From WRIS01 sp050945135 (GTDB lineage Bacteria; Actinomycetota; Coriobacteriia; Coriobacteriales; Eggerthellaceae), in the NCBI GenBank assembly GCA_050945135.1, contig JBMNSJ010000047.1, forward strand, positions 1 to 16,813: a DNA stretch of 16,813 nucleotides. The letters run 5' to 3'. Positions 1-8,412 of the stretch are shown here, piece after piece (position 1 is the first letter of the stretch; each line of letters starts with the position of its first letter). Under the pieces are notes generated by a model. That model had not been told where the DNA came from, did no database searches, and saw only the letters and a list, made by a program, of their open reading frames with translations. Both the position numbers and the translations under genes were made by a program.

Positions 1-666
1 ACCCATTTCTGAAAGCAGCTCTGCCGCTTCGAGAGCTTCTTTAATCTCCACGCCACAGGCAACGATAGTGACATCGCTTCCCTCTCGCAAAACATACGAT
101 TTTCCTAGCTCGAGCTCGACATTGTCTGCATATATACAGGGAACTGCTGCTCTTCCCATTCTGATGTAGACGGGACCAGGAGTTTGGGCGGCAAGCTTCA
201 CCGCTGCACAAGCGGCAGCATAGTCAGCGGGAACCAGCACTCTCATCTGGGGTAATCCGCGCATGAGCGAGATATCTTCAAGCATTTGGTGGCTTCCCCC
301 ATCGGGACCTACCGAAACGCCCGCATGCGTTGGGGTAATCTTCACGTTGAGATTAGAATAAGCAACCGTATTTCTAATTTGGTCATATACGCGCCCCGTT
401 CCAAATACAGCAAAAGAGCCGGTAAAAGCAATTTTTCCTGCAAGTGAAAGGCCTGCCGCAACGCCAATCATATTTTGTTCAGCGATGCCGCAATTATAGA
501 GACGTCCAACAGAATCAAGCTTTTGCATGGTAGTTGACCCCGCAAGATCTGAGTCAACGGCAACAACCTCAACTCCTTGCTTATAAAGCTCCAAGAGAGT
601 TTCTCCAAGGGCTGCTCGCGTTGCTTTTTTCTGACTTGCCTGTTCTGGCGTTGCGAACTTAATCAT
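1..666 (-). CDS. tktB: Transketolase, C-terminal subunit (partial, cut by window edge)
   Basis: This is the pyrimidine-binding and C-terminal half of a split transketolase, which moves two-carbon ketol units in the non-oxidative pentose phosphate pathway with thiamine diphosphate. I translated it from the minus strand: 222 codons are open from an ATG at 666-664 to base 1, so the 3' end is missing. It begins MIKFATPEQA. The motif IAEQNM (residues 61-66) carries the conserved glutamate (Glu63) that activates the cofactor, followed by a glycine-rich stretch and the H-A-G-V-S-V-G-P-D-G-G-S-H segment typical of the family. Its ATG overlaps the stop of the N-terminal subunit (ATGA at 666-663), so the two halves are probably translationally coupled and form a heteromer. 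Split subunits are common in archaea, Firmicutes and Coriobacteriia. A DXS-like enzyme is the main alternative, but the N-terminal partner fits transketolase. Confidence 0.9.
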   Translation of the reverse strand, partial: MIKFATPEQASQKKATRAALGETLLELYKQGVEVVAVDSDLAGSTTMQKLDSVGRLYNCGIAEQNMIGVAAGLSLAGKIAFTGSFAVFGTGRVYDQIRNTVAYSNLNVKITPTHAGVSVGPDGGSHQMLEDISLMRGLPQMRVLVPADYAAACAAVKLAAQTPGPVYIRMGRAAVPCIYADNVELELGKSYVLREGSDVTIVACGVEIKEALEAAELLSEMG

Positions 667-1496
667 GCCTGACCGCCTTTCGCCATCAATTCTTCAAGGG
701 CGGCAGCGAGCTGATCTTCTGAAGGTGCTTTTCCATGCCAGCCAGCCTGATCTTCCATGAATGAAACATCCTTACCCTTTGTTGTTTCCGCCAAAACCAC
801 GTGCGGGGTGCTTCCTGCCTTGGCTTTCAATTGGGAAAAGAGCTCTACCATTGCAGCAATATCGTGCCCGTCAACCGTAGAAACCTCCCAACCAAAAGCA
901 GCAAACTTATCAGCCAAATCTCCTGAAGAGCACACATTACAACAATAGCCATCGATTTGCAGACCATTAACATCAACAATGGCAATAAGATTTCCTAGGT
1001 TTTGGTGCGCAGCAAAGTTTGCCGCTTCCCAAACTTGCCCTTCTTCACATTCGCCATCACCCAATAAGGTAAATACGGTGTTTGACTTGCTGTCGAGGCG
1101 CAAACCACTTGCAAGCCCAGAAGCAATAGAGAGGCCTTGACCAAGTGAACCGGTTGATACCTCAACACTCTCAAGTAAATTTGAATCAGGATGTCCCTGT
1201 AAACGGCTTCCTAGCTGGCGCAAGGTCATGAGTTCATCTTTCAAGAAGAAGCCGGCATGTGCCAGTGTGGCATACAGTGCAGGAGCGGCATGACCCTTTG
1301 ACATAATAAAATAATCCCGCTCTGGAGCTTTAGGATTAGAAGGGTCGTATCTCAAAACACCCCCGAAATAGAGCGCAGCAAGAATGTCGGCACTCGAAAG
1401 AGAGCCTCCTGGATGCCCACTTCCCGCTTTGGTAATCATGCGCAAAATATCTTTGCGAACCTCATTCGCCTTGTTTGCGACCTCGGTAATGCTCAT
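663..1496 (-). CDS. tktA: Transketolase, N-terminal (thiamine diphosphate-binding) subunit
   Basis: A 277-aa protein matching the N-terminal half of transketolase; this length is usual for split enzymes. It has the GSGHPGGSLSSAD segment near residue 26, SKGHAAPALYA near 66, and the thiamine diphosphate/metal motif GDGECEEG (146-153) ending in the conserved Asn of IVDVN (177). It should bind the diphosphate end of the cofactor, with the downstream subunit giving the catalytic glutamate. The ATG start at 1496 is preceded by AGGAAAGG (1503-1510), 6 nt away. This ribosome binding site runs into the stop codon of prfB, so the gene belongs to the same operon. Downstream it overlaps tktB by 4 bp. 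No terminator is visible between the genes. The assignment is firm; only the physiological role (pentose phosphate or sugar scavenging) is inferred. Confidence 0.93.
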   Translation of the reverse strand: MSITEVANKANEVRKDILRMITKAGSGHPGGSLSSADILAALYFGGVLRYDPSNPKAPERDYFIMSKGHAAPALYATLAHAGFFLKDELMTLRQLGSRLQGHPDSNLLESVEVSTGSLGQGLSIASGLASGLRLDSKSNTVFTLLGDGECEEGQVWEAANFAAHQNLGNLIAIVDVNGLQIDGYCCNVCSSGDLADKFAAFGWEVSTVDGHDIAAMVELFSQLKAKAGSTPHVVLAETTKGKDVSFMEDQAGWHGKAPSEDQLAAALEELMAKGGQA

Positions 1497-1508
1497 GCCA
1501 ATCCTTTC

Positions 1509-2606
1509 CTAAGAACCCGAAACACGCCAGCGATGATATCCAACGACAAACTCATCAATATCACCATCGAGCACAGCTTCAACATTTCCTGTTTCTATGT
1601 TACTACGCACATCCTTAACCATTTGGTAGGGATAGAGCACATAGTTACGAATTTGGCTGCCAAAGGAATTATCCATTCTCTCGCCGCGTAATTCATTGAG
1701 CTCTGCTTCACGTTTTTGCTCTTCTAGCTCAAAGAGCTTCGACCTTAATACCTTAAATGCAGCCTCTTTATTCTGGAGCTGTGATTTTTCATTTTGGCAG
1801 GTGACCACAATACCAGTGGGCTCGTGGGTAAGACGAACCGCAGAATCTGTAGTGTTAACACTTTGACCACCAGGGCCACTTGAACGATATACATCTACAC
1901 GCACATCTGCAGGATTTAGGTCAACCTCGATATCCTCAGGAAGTACCGGAGATACCTCAACGCCCGCAAAGGTGGTATGGCGCCGCTTTTTGTCATCGGT
2001 TGGAGAAATACGCACAAGGCGATGAACTCCCGATTCGCTTCGCAGCATGCCATAAGCATTTCGCCCTTCAATTTGAATCATTGCTTTATCGAGACCTATC
2101 CCAACGCCAGGCACCAAGTCGAGTGTTTTGACTTTCCAACCCTTTTTTTCGGCATAGCGCGTGAACATGCGATACAGCATTTCGGTCCAATCTTGGGCTT
2201 CGAGCCCCCCGCTGCCGGGATTAACCGTAAGAATGGCATCGCCCGCATCGAAGCGGCCCGAAAACCACGAGTTAACCTCGAAACTATTGAGAAGCTTGTT
2301 GAGCTTTGTCAACAGAAGTCCAGCCTCACGAGCAAATTCTTCGTCTTCGCGTGCCAGCTCGTTAGCTGTACGCGCGTCTTCGAGAAGAGCGAGTGCTTGT
2401 TCGTATTCTTGAATAACATCACGAATTACACTAGCCTGCTTTGAAACCTCTTGCGCTTTGTTGGCATCATCCCAAAATCCAGGCTCTGCAATTTGCTTAT
2501 CAAGTTGCTCAAGCTCGGCGCGCTTACTTTGAATTCGCAAATAGTCGTGCGCTTCGGAGAGGCGTTTTTCTGTCTGTTCTATATCGGGCTGTTCGTAATC
2601 AAGCAT
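1509..2606 (-). CDS. prfB: Peptide chain release factor 2
   Basis: A 365-aa class I release factor that reads stop codons and triggers peptide release. The catalytic GGQ is at residues 246-248 in the family motif RSSGPGGQSVNTTDSAVR, followed by the QNEKSQ.QNK.AA segment. Position just after secA, as in Bacillus subtilis, supports RF2 over RF1. Two points are odd. The reading frame is continuous from ATG 2606, with no in-frame stop near codon 25, so the programmed +1 frameshift that autoregulates many RF2 genes is absent (its absence is also known in other actinobacteria). The codon-recognition tripeptide, normally SPF in RF2, reads SPT (residues 201-203, bases 1998-2006) in VRISPTDDKKRRHT. 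The 25-nt gap from secA has no strong ribosome binding site (only a weak GATAGAT), so coupling to secA is likely. Confidence 0.93.
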   Translation of the reverse strand: MLDYEQPDIEQTEKRLSEAHDYLRIQSKRAELEQLDKQIAEPGFWDDANKAQEVSKQASVIRDVIQEYEQALALLEDARTANELAREDEEFAREAGLLLTKLNKLLNSFEVNSWFSGRFDAGDAILTVNPGSGGLEAQDWTEMLYRMFTRYAEKKGWKVKTLDLVPGVGIGLDKAMIQIEGRNAYGMLRSESGVHRLVRISPTDDKKRRHTTFAGVEVSPVLPEDIEVDLNPADVRVDVYRSSGPGGQSVNTTDSAVRLTHEPTGIVVTCQNEKSQLQNKEAAFKVLRSKLFELEEQKREAELNELRGERMDNSFGSQIRNYVLYPYQMVKDVRSNIETGNVEAVLDGDIDEFVVGYHRWRVSGS

Positions 2607-2631
2607 CGTATTTATCTATCGGTACCCGTTC

Positions 2632-5382
2632 TTAAGAATTAGCCCCGTGGCATTTTTTGTACTTTTTCCCAGAGCCACAAGGGCAAGGATCGTTTCGTCC
2701 CACATTGGCAAAAGGATCGTCTTTACTCTTCTCGTAGGTTTGCACCTTGCCCGCTGCAGGTTTTGGCGCTTCTGCCGGCATGCCTTGTGCTTCGGCAGCA
2801 ACCTGGGCGCGCAAATCGGCAGCAGATTCATTCAATGATTCCTCCGGAGAAGAATACGTTACTGTTTTTTCAAGCGGGTTTTCTTCTTCGGGAACTTCTT
2901 TTATTGCCACCTGAAGACGCAAGAGTGTACGCAAGAAGTCTTCATACATGGAGGACGTGAGCGCCTGGAACGCTAGGAAGGCCTCGTTTTTATACTCCAC
3001 GAGAGGATCGCGCTGACCATAGGCACGCAAGCCGATACCAGCCTTCAAATAGTCCATCTCTTGGAGATGAGCCATCCAGCGTGTATCAATTATGCGAAGC
3101 ATAACTTGTGCCTGGAGAGTTATAATAACGGGAGCACCTAACAAATCAGTTTTCTCGCCATAGATGTTTTCTAGATACTCACATACCCGGTTAAGGACTT
3201 CACTGGGATTATCGTCGTGATTGATTTCAGCAAGCGCGAAATCGTTTCTGCCGCACATATTCTCGACCCACATATCGACGGCTTCCATATCCCAGTCATC
3301 ACTTGGCGCTTTAGCAGGACAGCTTTCTGCAACAATTTCCTGAGCAGATTCGCGAATAAGCTCAGGAATTCGGTCTGAAATATCTTTGCCATCAAGAATC
3401 GCATTACGCTCACCATATATAGCTTCGCGCTGAAGATTCATAACATCATCGTACTCAAGAACGTTTTTACGAGCGGCAAAATGCATGCTTTCTACCTGGC
3501 GCTGAGCACTTTCAATTGCCTTGGAAACCATTGAAGCTTGAATCGGCATGTCTTCGTCAAGATCGGTGCGCTCCATCATGCGAGCAATTCCATCCATGCG
3601 ATTTCCGCCGAACAAACGCATCAGATCATCTTCGAGAGAAAGGTAGAACTGTGAAGTTCCCGGATCGCCCTGACGTCCTGAACGACCACGGAGCTGATTA
3701 TCGATACGACGAGACTCATGTCTTTCCGTTCCGATTACTTTAAGCCCACCCGCAGCAATTACTCTGTCGTGCTCATCTTCGGTGATAGCTTTTGCACGAT
3801 TCAAAGCCTCAAGTCTTTGCTCTTCGGTGATTTCCTCTTCGGAATCTTCGTCGAAAACCAAGAACTCTTCCATCATGATTTCAGGATTGCCGCCAAGGAG
3901 AATGTCCGTACCACGACCAGCCATATTCGTTGCAATCGTGACGGCACTCACACGGCCTGCCTGCGCGATAATATGCGCTTCTCGTTCGTGGTTTTTTGCA
4001 TTGAGCGTTTCGTGCTTGATGCCGCGTTTATCGAGCAATCTAGAAAGCCTCTCCGAGCTCTCAATGGAAACCGTACCAATCAAACAGGGTTGACCGTTTT
4101 CGTAGCACTCGGCAACATCATTGGCGACTGCATTGAATTTGGCAGAAATCGAACGATAGATAAGATCGTTTTCATCTTTTCGAACCACGGGTCTATTTGG
4201 GGGAATAGCCATAACCGGAAGTTTATAAATCTGACGAAACTCAGCATCTTCGGTCATAGCCGTACCTGTCATGCCTGACAGCTTTTTATAGAGACGGAAA
4301 TAGTTTTGCAGCGTAATGGTAGCGAGAGTTTGATTTTCTTCCCGCACAAGAACATGCTCTTTTGCCTCTAAAGCCTGGTGAAGACCCTCAGAATAACGAC
4401 GACCTTCCATGATGCGTCCGGTGAACTCATCAACAATCTTTACTTCACCATCGATGACAACATAGTCGACATCGCGATGGAATAGGAACTGAGCTTTAAG
4501 AGCCTGTTGCAAATGATTGGCAAGCTGACCAGATGGATCTGAGTAAATATCCTCAATGTCAAGCATTGACTCGACTCGCTCAAGTCCCGACTCGGTTGTG
4601 TTAATGGTCTTCTTTGCTTCATCCATCTTGAAATCCATGCCAAGCGTCAAGCCGGGCATAACGCGGGCGAAGCGATTATAAAGTTCGGCGGCTTGTGTGC
4701 CAGCGCCAGAAATAATCAGAGGAGTACGCGCTTCGTCGATAAGAATTGAGTCAACCTCGTCGACGACGGCAAAATTGTGACCACGCTGCACGCGTAAATC
4801 GGCACGAGGAACCATGTTATCTCTAAGGTAATCGAAGCCGAACTCTGCATTAGTACCGTAGGTGATATCTGCCTCGTAAGCGATTTTTCTTTTGTCGGGC
4901 GTCATGCCATTTTGGATAAGGCCAACCTTCATACCAAGCTGCTGGTATATGCGACCCATCCACTCGCTATCTCGACGAGCCAGGTAATCGTTTACCGTAA
5001 CAATGTGAACGTTTTCGCCGGTTAGAGCGTTTAGATAACCCGCCAAAGTTGACACCAGGGTTTTACCTTCACCGGTTTTCATCTCTGCGATTTGTCCATC
5101 GTTGAGTGTCATACCACCGATAAGCTGAACATCGAAGTGACGCATCCCAAGAGCACGAACACCAGCTTCACGGACAGCTGCGAAAGCTTCAGGTAGAAGA
5201 TCGTTCAATTCTTCTCCCTGCTGATACCGCTCTTTAAGCGTAGCTGTTAGCTCTACAAGTTCTGCATCAGACTTGGCCTGCATGCCAGATTCGAGACCGT
5301 TGATTCGATCAACGATTTTTTCGTAGCCTTTAAGCTGTTTTCCTTCACCAAGTGTTAAGAGCTTCGATAAAAACCCTGCCAT
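2632..5382 (-). CDS. secA: Preprotein translocase ATPase SecA
   Basis: A 916-aa SecA, the ATPase that pushes preproteins through the SecYEG channel; length is normal. Visible landmarks are Walker A in MKTGEGKT (101-108), the DEAD-like motif B in VVDEVDSILIDEAR (206-219) followed by the preprotein-binding region, the helicase motif TIATNMAGRGTDI in the second nucleotide-binding fold, and a C-terminal zinc-binding tail CPCGSGKKYKKCH (Cys900, Cys902, Cys911, His912) that in other bacteria binds SecB or the ribosome. The start at 5382 is preceded by GAAAGATGG about 7 nt upstream. A 138-nt gap separates it from the upstream regulator gene, with no clear terminator or strong promoter, so some read-through from the regulator is possible. 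prfB, tktA and tktB follow closely. Confidence 0.97.
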   Translation of the reverse strand: MAGFLSKLLTLGEGKQLKGYEKIVDRINGLESGMQAKSDAELVELTATLKERYQQGEELNDLLPEAFAAVREAGVRALGMRHFDVQLIGGMTLNDGQIAEMKTGEGKTLVSTLAGYLNALTGENVHIVTVNDYLARRDSEWMGRIYQQLGMKVGLIQNGMTPDKRKIAYEADITYGTNAEFGFDYLRDNMVPRADLRVQRGHNFAVVDEVDSILIDEARTPLIISGAGTQAAELYNRFARVMPGLTLGMDFKMDEAKKTINTTESGLERVESMLDIEDIYSDPSGQLANHLQQALKAQFLFHRDVDYVVIDGEVKIVDEFTGRIMEGRRYSEGLHQALEAKEHVLVREENQTLATITLQNYFRLYKKLSGMTGTAMTEDAEFRQIYKLPVMAIPPNRPVVRKDENDLIYRSISAKFNAVANDVAECYENGQPCLIGTVSIESSERLSRLLDKRGIKHETLNAKNHEREAHIIAQAGRVSAVTIATNMAGRGTDILLGGNPEIMMEEFLVFDEDSEEEITEEQRLEALNRAKAITEDEHDRVIAAGGLKVIGTERHESRRIDNQLRGRSGRQGDPGTSQFYLSLEDDLMRLFGGNRMDGIARMMERTDLDEDMPIQASMVSKAIESAQRQVESMHFAARKNVLEYDDVMNLQREAIYGERNAILDGKDISDRIPELIRESAQEIVAESCPAKAPSDDWDMEAVDMWVENMCGRNDFALAEINHDDNPSEVLNRVCEYLENIYGEKTDLLGAPVIITLQAQVMLRIIDTRWMAHLQEMDYLKAGIGLRAYGQRDPLVEYKNEAFLAFQALTSSMYEDFLRTLLRLQVAIKEVPEEENPLEKTVTYSSPEESLNESAADLRAQVAAEAQGMPAEAPKPAAGKVQTYEKSKDDPFANVGRNDPCPCGSGKKYKKCHGANS

Positions 5383-5435
5383 GAAAAGCCATCTTTCTCT
5401 TGAATGCTATAGAGGCCCTTGCCCCAATCACCTTC

Positions 5436-5457
5436 GCGGACGCATAAGCGTAGCCGC
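5436..5457 (-). other. Short hairpin in the secA 5' region
   Basis: In the 138-nt gap between the regulator stop and the secA start, the minus strand folds as GCGG-(CT bulge)-ACGC-TTAT-GCGT-CCGC. It lies about 55-75 nt upstream of the secA ATG, and no T-run follows, so it is not an intrinsic terminator. It could stabilise the leader or play a part in secA control, but nothing in the sequence proves this. Confidence 0.25.
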
Positions 5458-5520
5458 ACGTGGTGAACTTCATTTCTCGATGATTCACTCTAACATACCC
5501 ATCTTTGCATCAAAGGAAAT

Positions 5521-8154
5521 TCATAGCCCGTCTATAGCATTATTTTCCAATTGCTTCAAAAGGCTTTTTTCGTTTTTGCTTTCCATAATTATTTCTTGAT
5601 AAAGCATTCTAATCCGTGGTCCTGGACGGATTCCCAGGTTTTCATGCATGCGCTTTTCACATCGAAAAAAGGTCTCGATTGCGGCTGCTCGCTGCCCCAG
5701 CTCAAGTTGCGCCCTCATCATAAGTTGATAGGCATCTTCTCTCGTTGGGTCGTGACTAATCGTTTTCTGTAAAAACCATATAGCCATCTCGTAATCTTTG
5801 AGGTCAAAGAGGCGCAACCCTGCCTGAAAACAGCAGTTTACCAAACGCATTTCACAATCTCGTCTTGCTGAGACGATTGCATCATTGCATTGCTCAGTTG
5901 GGAAAAGCTCTCCGCGATATACATCATCAAGACGCATGCTGACGTGAGCCCACTCGGTGCTTTCACTTGATTCAAACTGGACCTTTCTGCACAGGTCTTT
6001 GAAAATAGAGACGTCGGTGATTACGAAATAATCGGTAAGCTGATAGCTAAAGGGTGATTTCCTGAGATAAGGACAGGTTCCCTGCGGGGTTTTGAGGGCC
6101 TTTCGTAAAAGAGACCAGGTGCTCTGCAGGTTTTTGCGTGCATCAAGTGGATCTGAATCTGGCCACATAAGGCTTGCCAGTCTATCGCATGGCACATCTT
6201 TTCCTTGTTCAATAGCAAGAATCGCAAGCAGGATTTTGACCTTTTGGCGAGAAAACAAGTCTGGATCCATCTCGAGCCCATCTCTTCTTACGGTAAATCC
6301 TCCGAATAGCTGAATGCTAATCCCAGGAACTACCTGCTCGATTTCTGCTGGAACACTTGCTTGCTCGGTGCGAAAACCGCCAGAACCACTCTTATGCTCT
6401 TCGGCGAATTCTCTTTTCTGGGAAAAGACATTCATTTCGTAAAATGAAGCAGTTTCTCGTAGCGAAACGGGAAGCATATCGTAGGCTTCGCTCAGGTCAA
6501 GGTCTTGAAGCTTTTCCATGTTCTTAATAAGTAAAACCTCATGATATGTGAGGGGCTCAACGCTACTTTCTAGCACGACTACATGCTCGTAAGCCATTAC
6601 ATGCAGTGGGCTTACTAATGAAGATAGCCTCTGCTCAGACTCATGAATGCCCTGCTCGTCAATGATTGCCGCCGAAACACGCAGCAAAAGTTTTGTTATC
6701 TGATGTGGTCCAAAGTCTGAATTGACACAGTATTCTAAAAAGTCAAAAACACGTTCTATGTGATCATGGAGACATAGCTCAAGAATTGCCTGCATCTTCC
6801 ATTCTTCAAAGGCGTGGCTATCTGACAGCTGCACCCTCGCCTCACCGAATGTCTCATCAAATACTCCGTTTATTCGTGCTATTTTCCGAAGCTTTCGAAT
6901 TGCCTGCATTTGCGCAGATCCCTTACAAATCTTCACAAGAAGCAGTATTGCTTGCGCCCGCTGGCTCTCTTGCGCATCTTGCGCTTTAAGTACTCTCTTA
7001 GCTATGACAAGCGCTTGCTCTGCTTCTCCAAGAACTTCAAGGCGCTGGGCATGAGCCATCATCAAGGCAAGCTGAACAGCATCTTTAGTAGTCCTCAAGC
7101 TTTCATACACTCTATATGCAGGAAGAAAGCAAGCGGCAGCCGCAAGACAATCGCCTCGCTCGGCAAGCCAAGTGCGACGCTGCTCGGGCATAGTCATATG
7201 CTGGACAAGCTCACAGGCACGCTTTGACTCGTGCTTTGCAAGCAATACATCGGCAAGGCGCATAGCAAAACATTCACTTTCCGGGAATTGAGCACAAGCC
7301 GATATCCGAGGTAACAAGGGTAGAAAATACTTCGATAAGGTTTCTGTCTTGAACTCATGAGCATCAAACACTCCCTCGTAGAGCTTTATTCCAAGGTGAG
7401 CATAGGCGTGAAGACAATCAAGTAATGCCTGCTCATCACAGGTGCTAAAGAAAGCAAAGATATCTTTCGTGCTCCCCTTTTTCAGTGTGAGCACAACGAA
7501 CATGCCAAGTAGCACCTGATCTGGCAATTCCTCTTTGGTGAGCTCTTCCAGTAAGTCCTGAGGGCCCTTTTCTGGCGACCAAAACATAGCCGCAATTCTT
7601 TCTTCTTCGCTAAACTGCTCAACCTTTCGCTGCTGGCGTTCTGCCGGAAGGCGATAGGCATCTATGAGGCTGGCAGGTAATAAAAAATCTTGTGTATCAA
7701 GTTTCATGACAGGATACGCAGTGTCGGTAAAATAATCATTACTCGGAATAACGCACAGCATAATCTCCCACGAATGGTGTTGCAAAGTGCTGATTACGTG
7801 CTCAAATGCCTCACGCCTTTTAGTATCGAGATCGGGAAAATCATCTATAACAAGAAGACCGCCTTCTTCGCAAGCTGCCAAAAGAGAAGAGGCGATTAAG
7901 CCCTTATCAAGATCACGCAGAAAGCAGGGACTTTTACCATCAAGCCAAAACACATTCTCAAACGCAAAGGCAGTTTCTGCATATTCCAAAGCGAGACTTG
8001 TTTTCCCATACAGAGAAGGCGACACAAGAACGCGCAGATGATTTCTCTTCTTCATTAAACGCGCGAGAAGATCGTGCCGTGGATGATAAGACAGGCCCAA
8101 CAAAGCCTGAGGCTTGCGCCCATTGCAGACGCTTAAATCAAGAAAGTTTTTCAT
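5521..8154 (-). CDS. Large ATPase-type transcriptional regulator with C-terminal winged helix and BTAD domain (SARP-like)
   Basis: An 877-aa regulator with MalT-like N-terminal and SARP-like C-terminal parts. Residues about 25-190 look like a STAND-type NTPase: P-loop SPSLYGKTSL (45-54) and Walker B LLVIDDFPD (100-108). The first glycine of the usual GxxxxGKT is serine here. Residues about 200-600 are helical, probably TPR-like. From about 612, ISIQLFGGFTVRRDG begins an OmpR-type winged helix (to about 710), then a bacterial transcriptional activation domain (about 718-860) with TPR-like helices ending in LGIRPGPRIRMLYQEI. The architecture implies ligand- or partner-controlled, ATP-dependent activation; target and ligand are unknown. 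ATG 8154 has AGGGG (8160-8164) 5 nt upstream and a good promoter behind it. It is divergent from cca and runs toward secA. Such regulators are numerous in Coriobacteriia. Confidence 0.87.
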   Translation of the reverse strand: MKNFLDLSVCNGRKPQALLGLSYHPRHDLLARLMKKRNHLRVLVSPSLYGKTSLALEYAETAFAFENVFWLDGKSPCFLRDLDKGLIASSLLAACEEGGLLVIDDFPDLDTKRREAFEHVISTLQHHSWEIMLCVIPSNDYFTDTAYPVMKLDTQDFLLPASLIDAYRLPAERQQRKVEQFSEEERIAAMFWSPEKGPQDLLEELTKEELPDQVLLGMFVVLTLKKGSTKDIFAFFSTCDEQALLDCLHAYAHLGIKLYEGVFDAHEFKTETLSKYFLPLLPRISACAQFPESECFAMRLADVLLAKHESKRACELVQHMTMPEQRRTWLAERGDCLAAAACFLPAYRVYESLRTTKDAVQLALMMAHAQRLEVLGEAEQALVIAKRVLKAQDAQESQRAQAILLLVKICKGSAQMQAIRKLRKIARINGVFDETFGEARVQLSDSHAFEEWKMQAILELCLHDHIERVFDFLEYCVNSDFGPHQITKLLLRVSAAIIDEQGIHESEQRLSSLVSPLHVMAYEHVVVLESSVEPLTYHEVLLIKNMEKLQDLDLSEAYDMLPVSLRETASFYEMNVFSQKREFAEEHKSGSGGFRTEQASVPAEIEQVVPGISIQLFGGFTVRRDGLEMDPDLFSRQKVKILLAILAIEQGKDVPCDRLASLMWPDSDPLDARKNLQSTWSLLRKALKTPQGTCPYLRKSPFSYQLTDYFVITDVSIFKDLCRKVQFESSESTEWAHVSMRLDDVYRGELFPTEQCNDAIVSARRDCEMRLVNCCFQAGLRLFDLKDYEMAIWFLQKTISHDPTREDAYQLMMRAQLELGQRAAAIETFFRCEKRMHENLGIRPGPRIRMLYQEIIMESKNEKSLLKQLENNAIDGL

Positions 8155-8190
8155 AGTTTCCCCTACCCCCGGGTTTCACATACAGTTCAT

Positions 8191-8231
8191 GCATAATAGC
8201 AATGCTTTGGAGCTGTGACAAGGCATTATGC
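8191..8231. repeat. Inverted repeat bracketing the regulator promoter
   Basis: GCATAAT (8191-8197) and its exact complement ATTATGC (8225-8231) flank the -35/-10 region of the regulator promoter, with centres 34 bp apart, close to three helical turns. The left arm overlaps the -10. The placement would suit looping or co-operative binding by a dimer, possibly autoregulation, but 7-bp arms can arise by chance. Confidence 0.35.
8193..8221 (-). promoter_or_regulatory. Sigma-70 promoter of the BTAD regulator gene
   Basis: Read on the minus strand: -35 TTGTCA (8221-8216), a 17-nt spacer, and -10 TATTAT (8198-8193). Each hexamer matches consensus at 5 of 6 positions. Transcription should start near 8186, giving a leader of about 30 nt with the AGGGG ribosome binding site. 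Confidence 0.7.
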
Positions 8232-8397
8232 TAGTTTCGCATTGGTATTTTTTCACGAAGACTTTTAAATTATTCACATGAAATATAGGGATTGTACGCT
8301 GTATTGGAGCTTTAATTTTTTCTGTAGAAGCCGTCTCAAATCAAAGGACTTACGTATGGCACACGAAGCAAGAAAATGCCTACCTAAAATCAAAACA

Positions 8398-8406
8398 TGA
8401 TATAGT
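8398..8406 (+). promoter_or_regulatory. Extended -10 promoter giving a leaderless cca mRNA
   Basis: TGATATAGT matches the extended -10 form TGnTATAAT (8398-8406). The ATG of cca starts 7 bases after its last T (8413), just where transcription should begin. There is no good -35 at 17 bp, as is common for extended -10 promoters. Leaderless transcripts of this layout are frequent in actinobacteria. The 10-mer TCAAAACATG occurs on both sides (8390-8399 and 8406-8415), with a 16-bp period. Confidence 0.55.
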
Positions 8407-8412
8407 CAAAAC

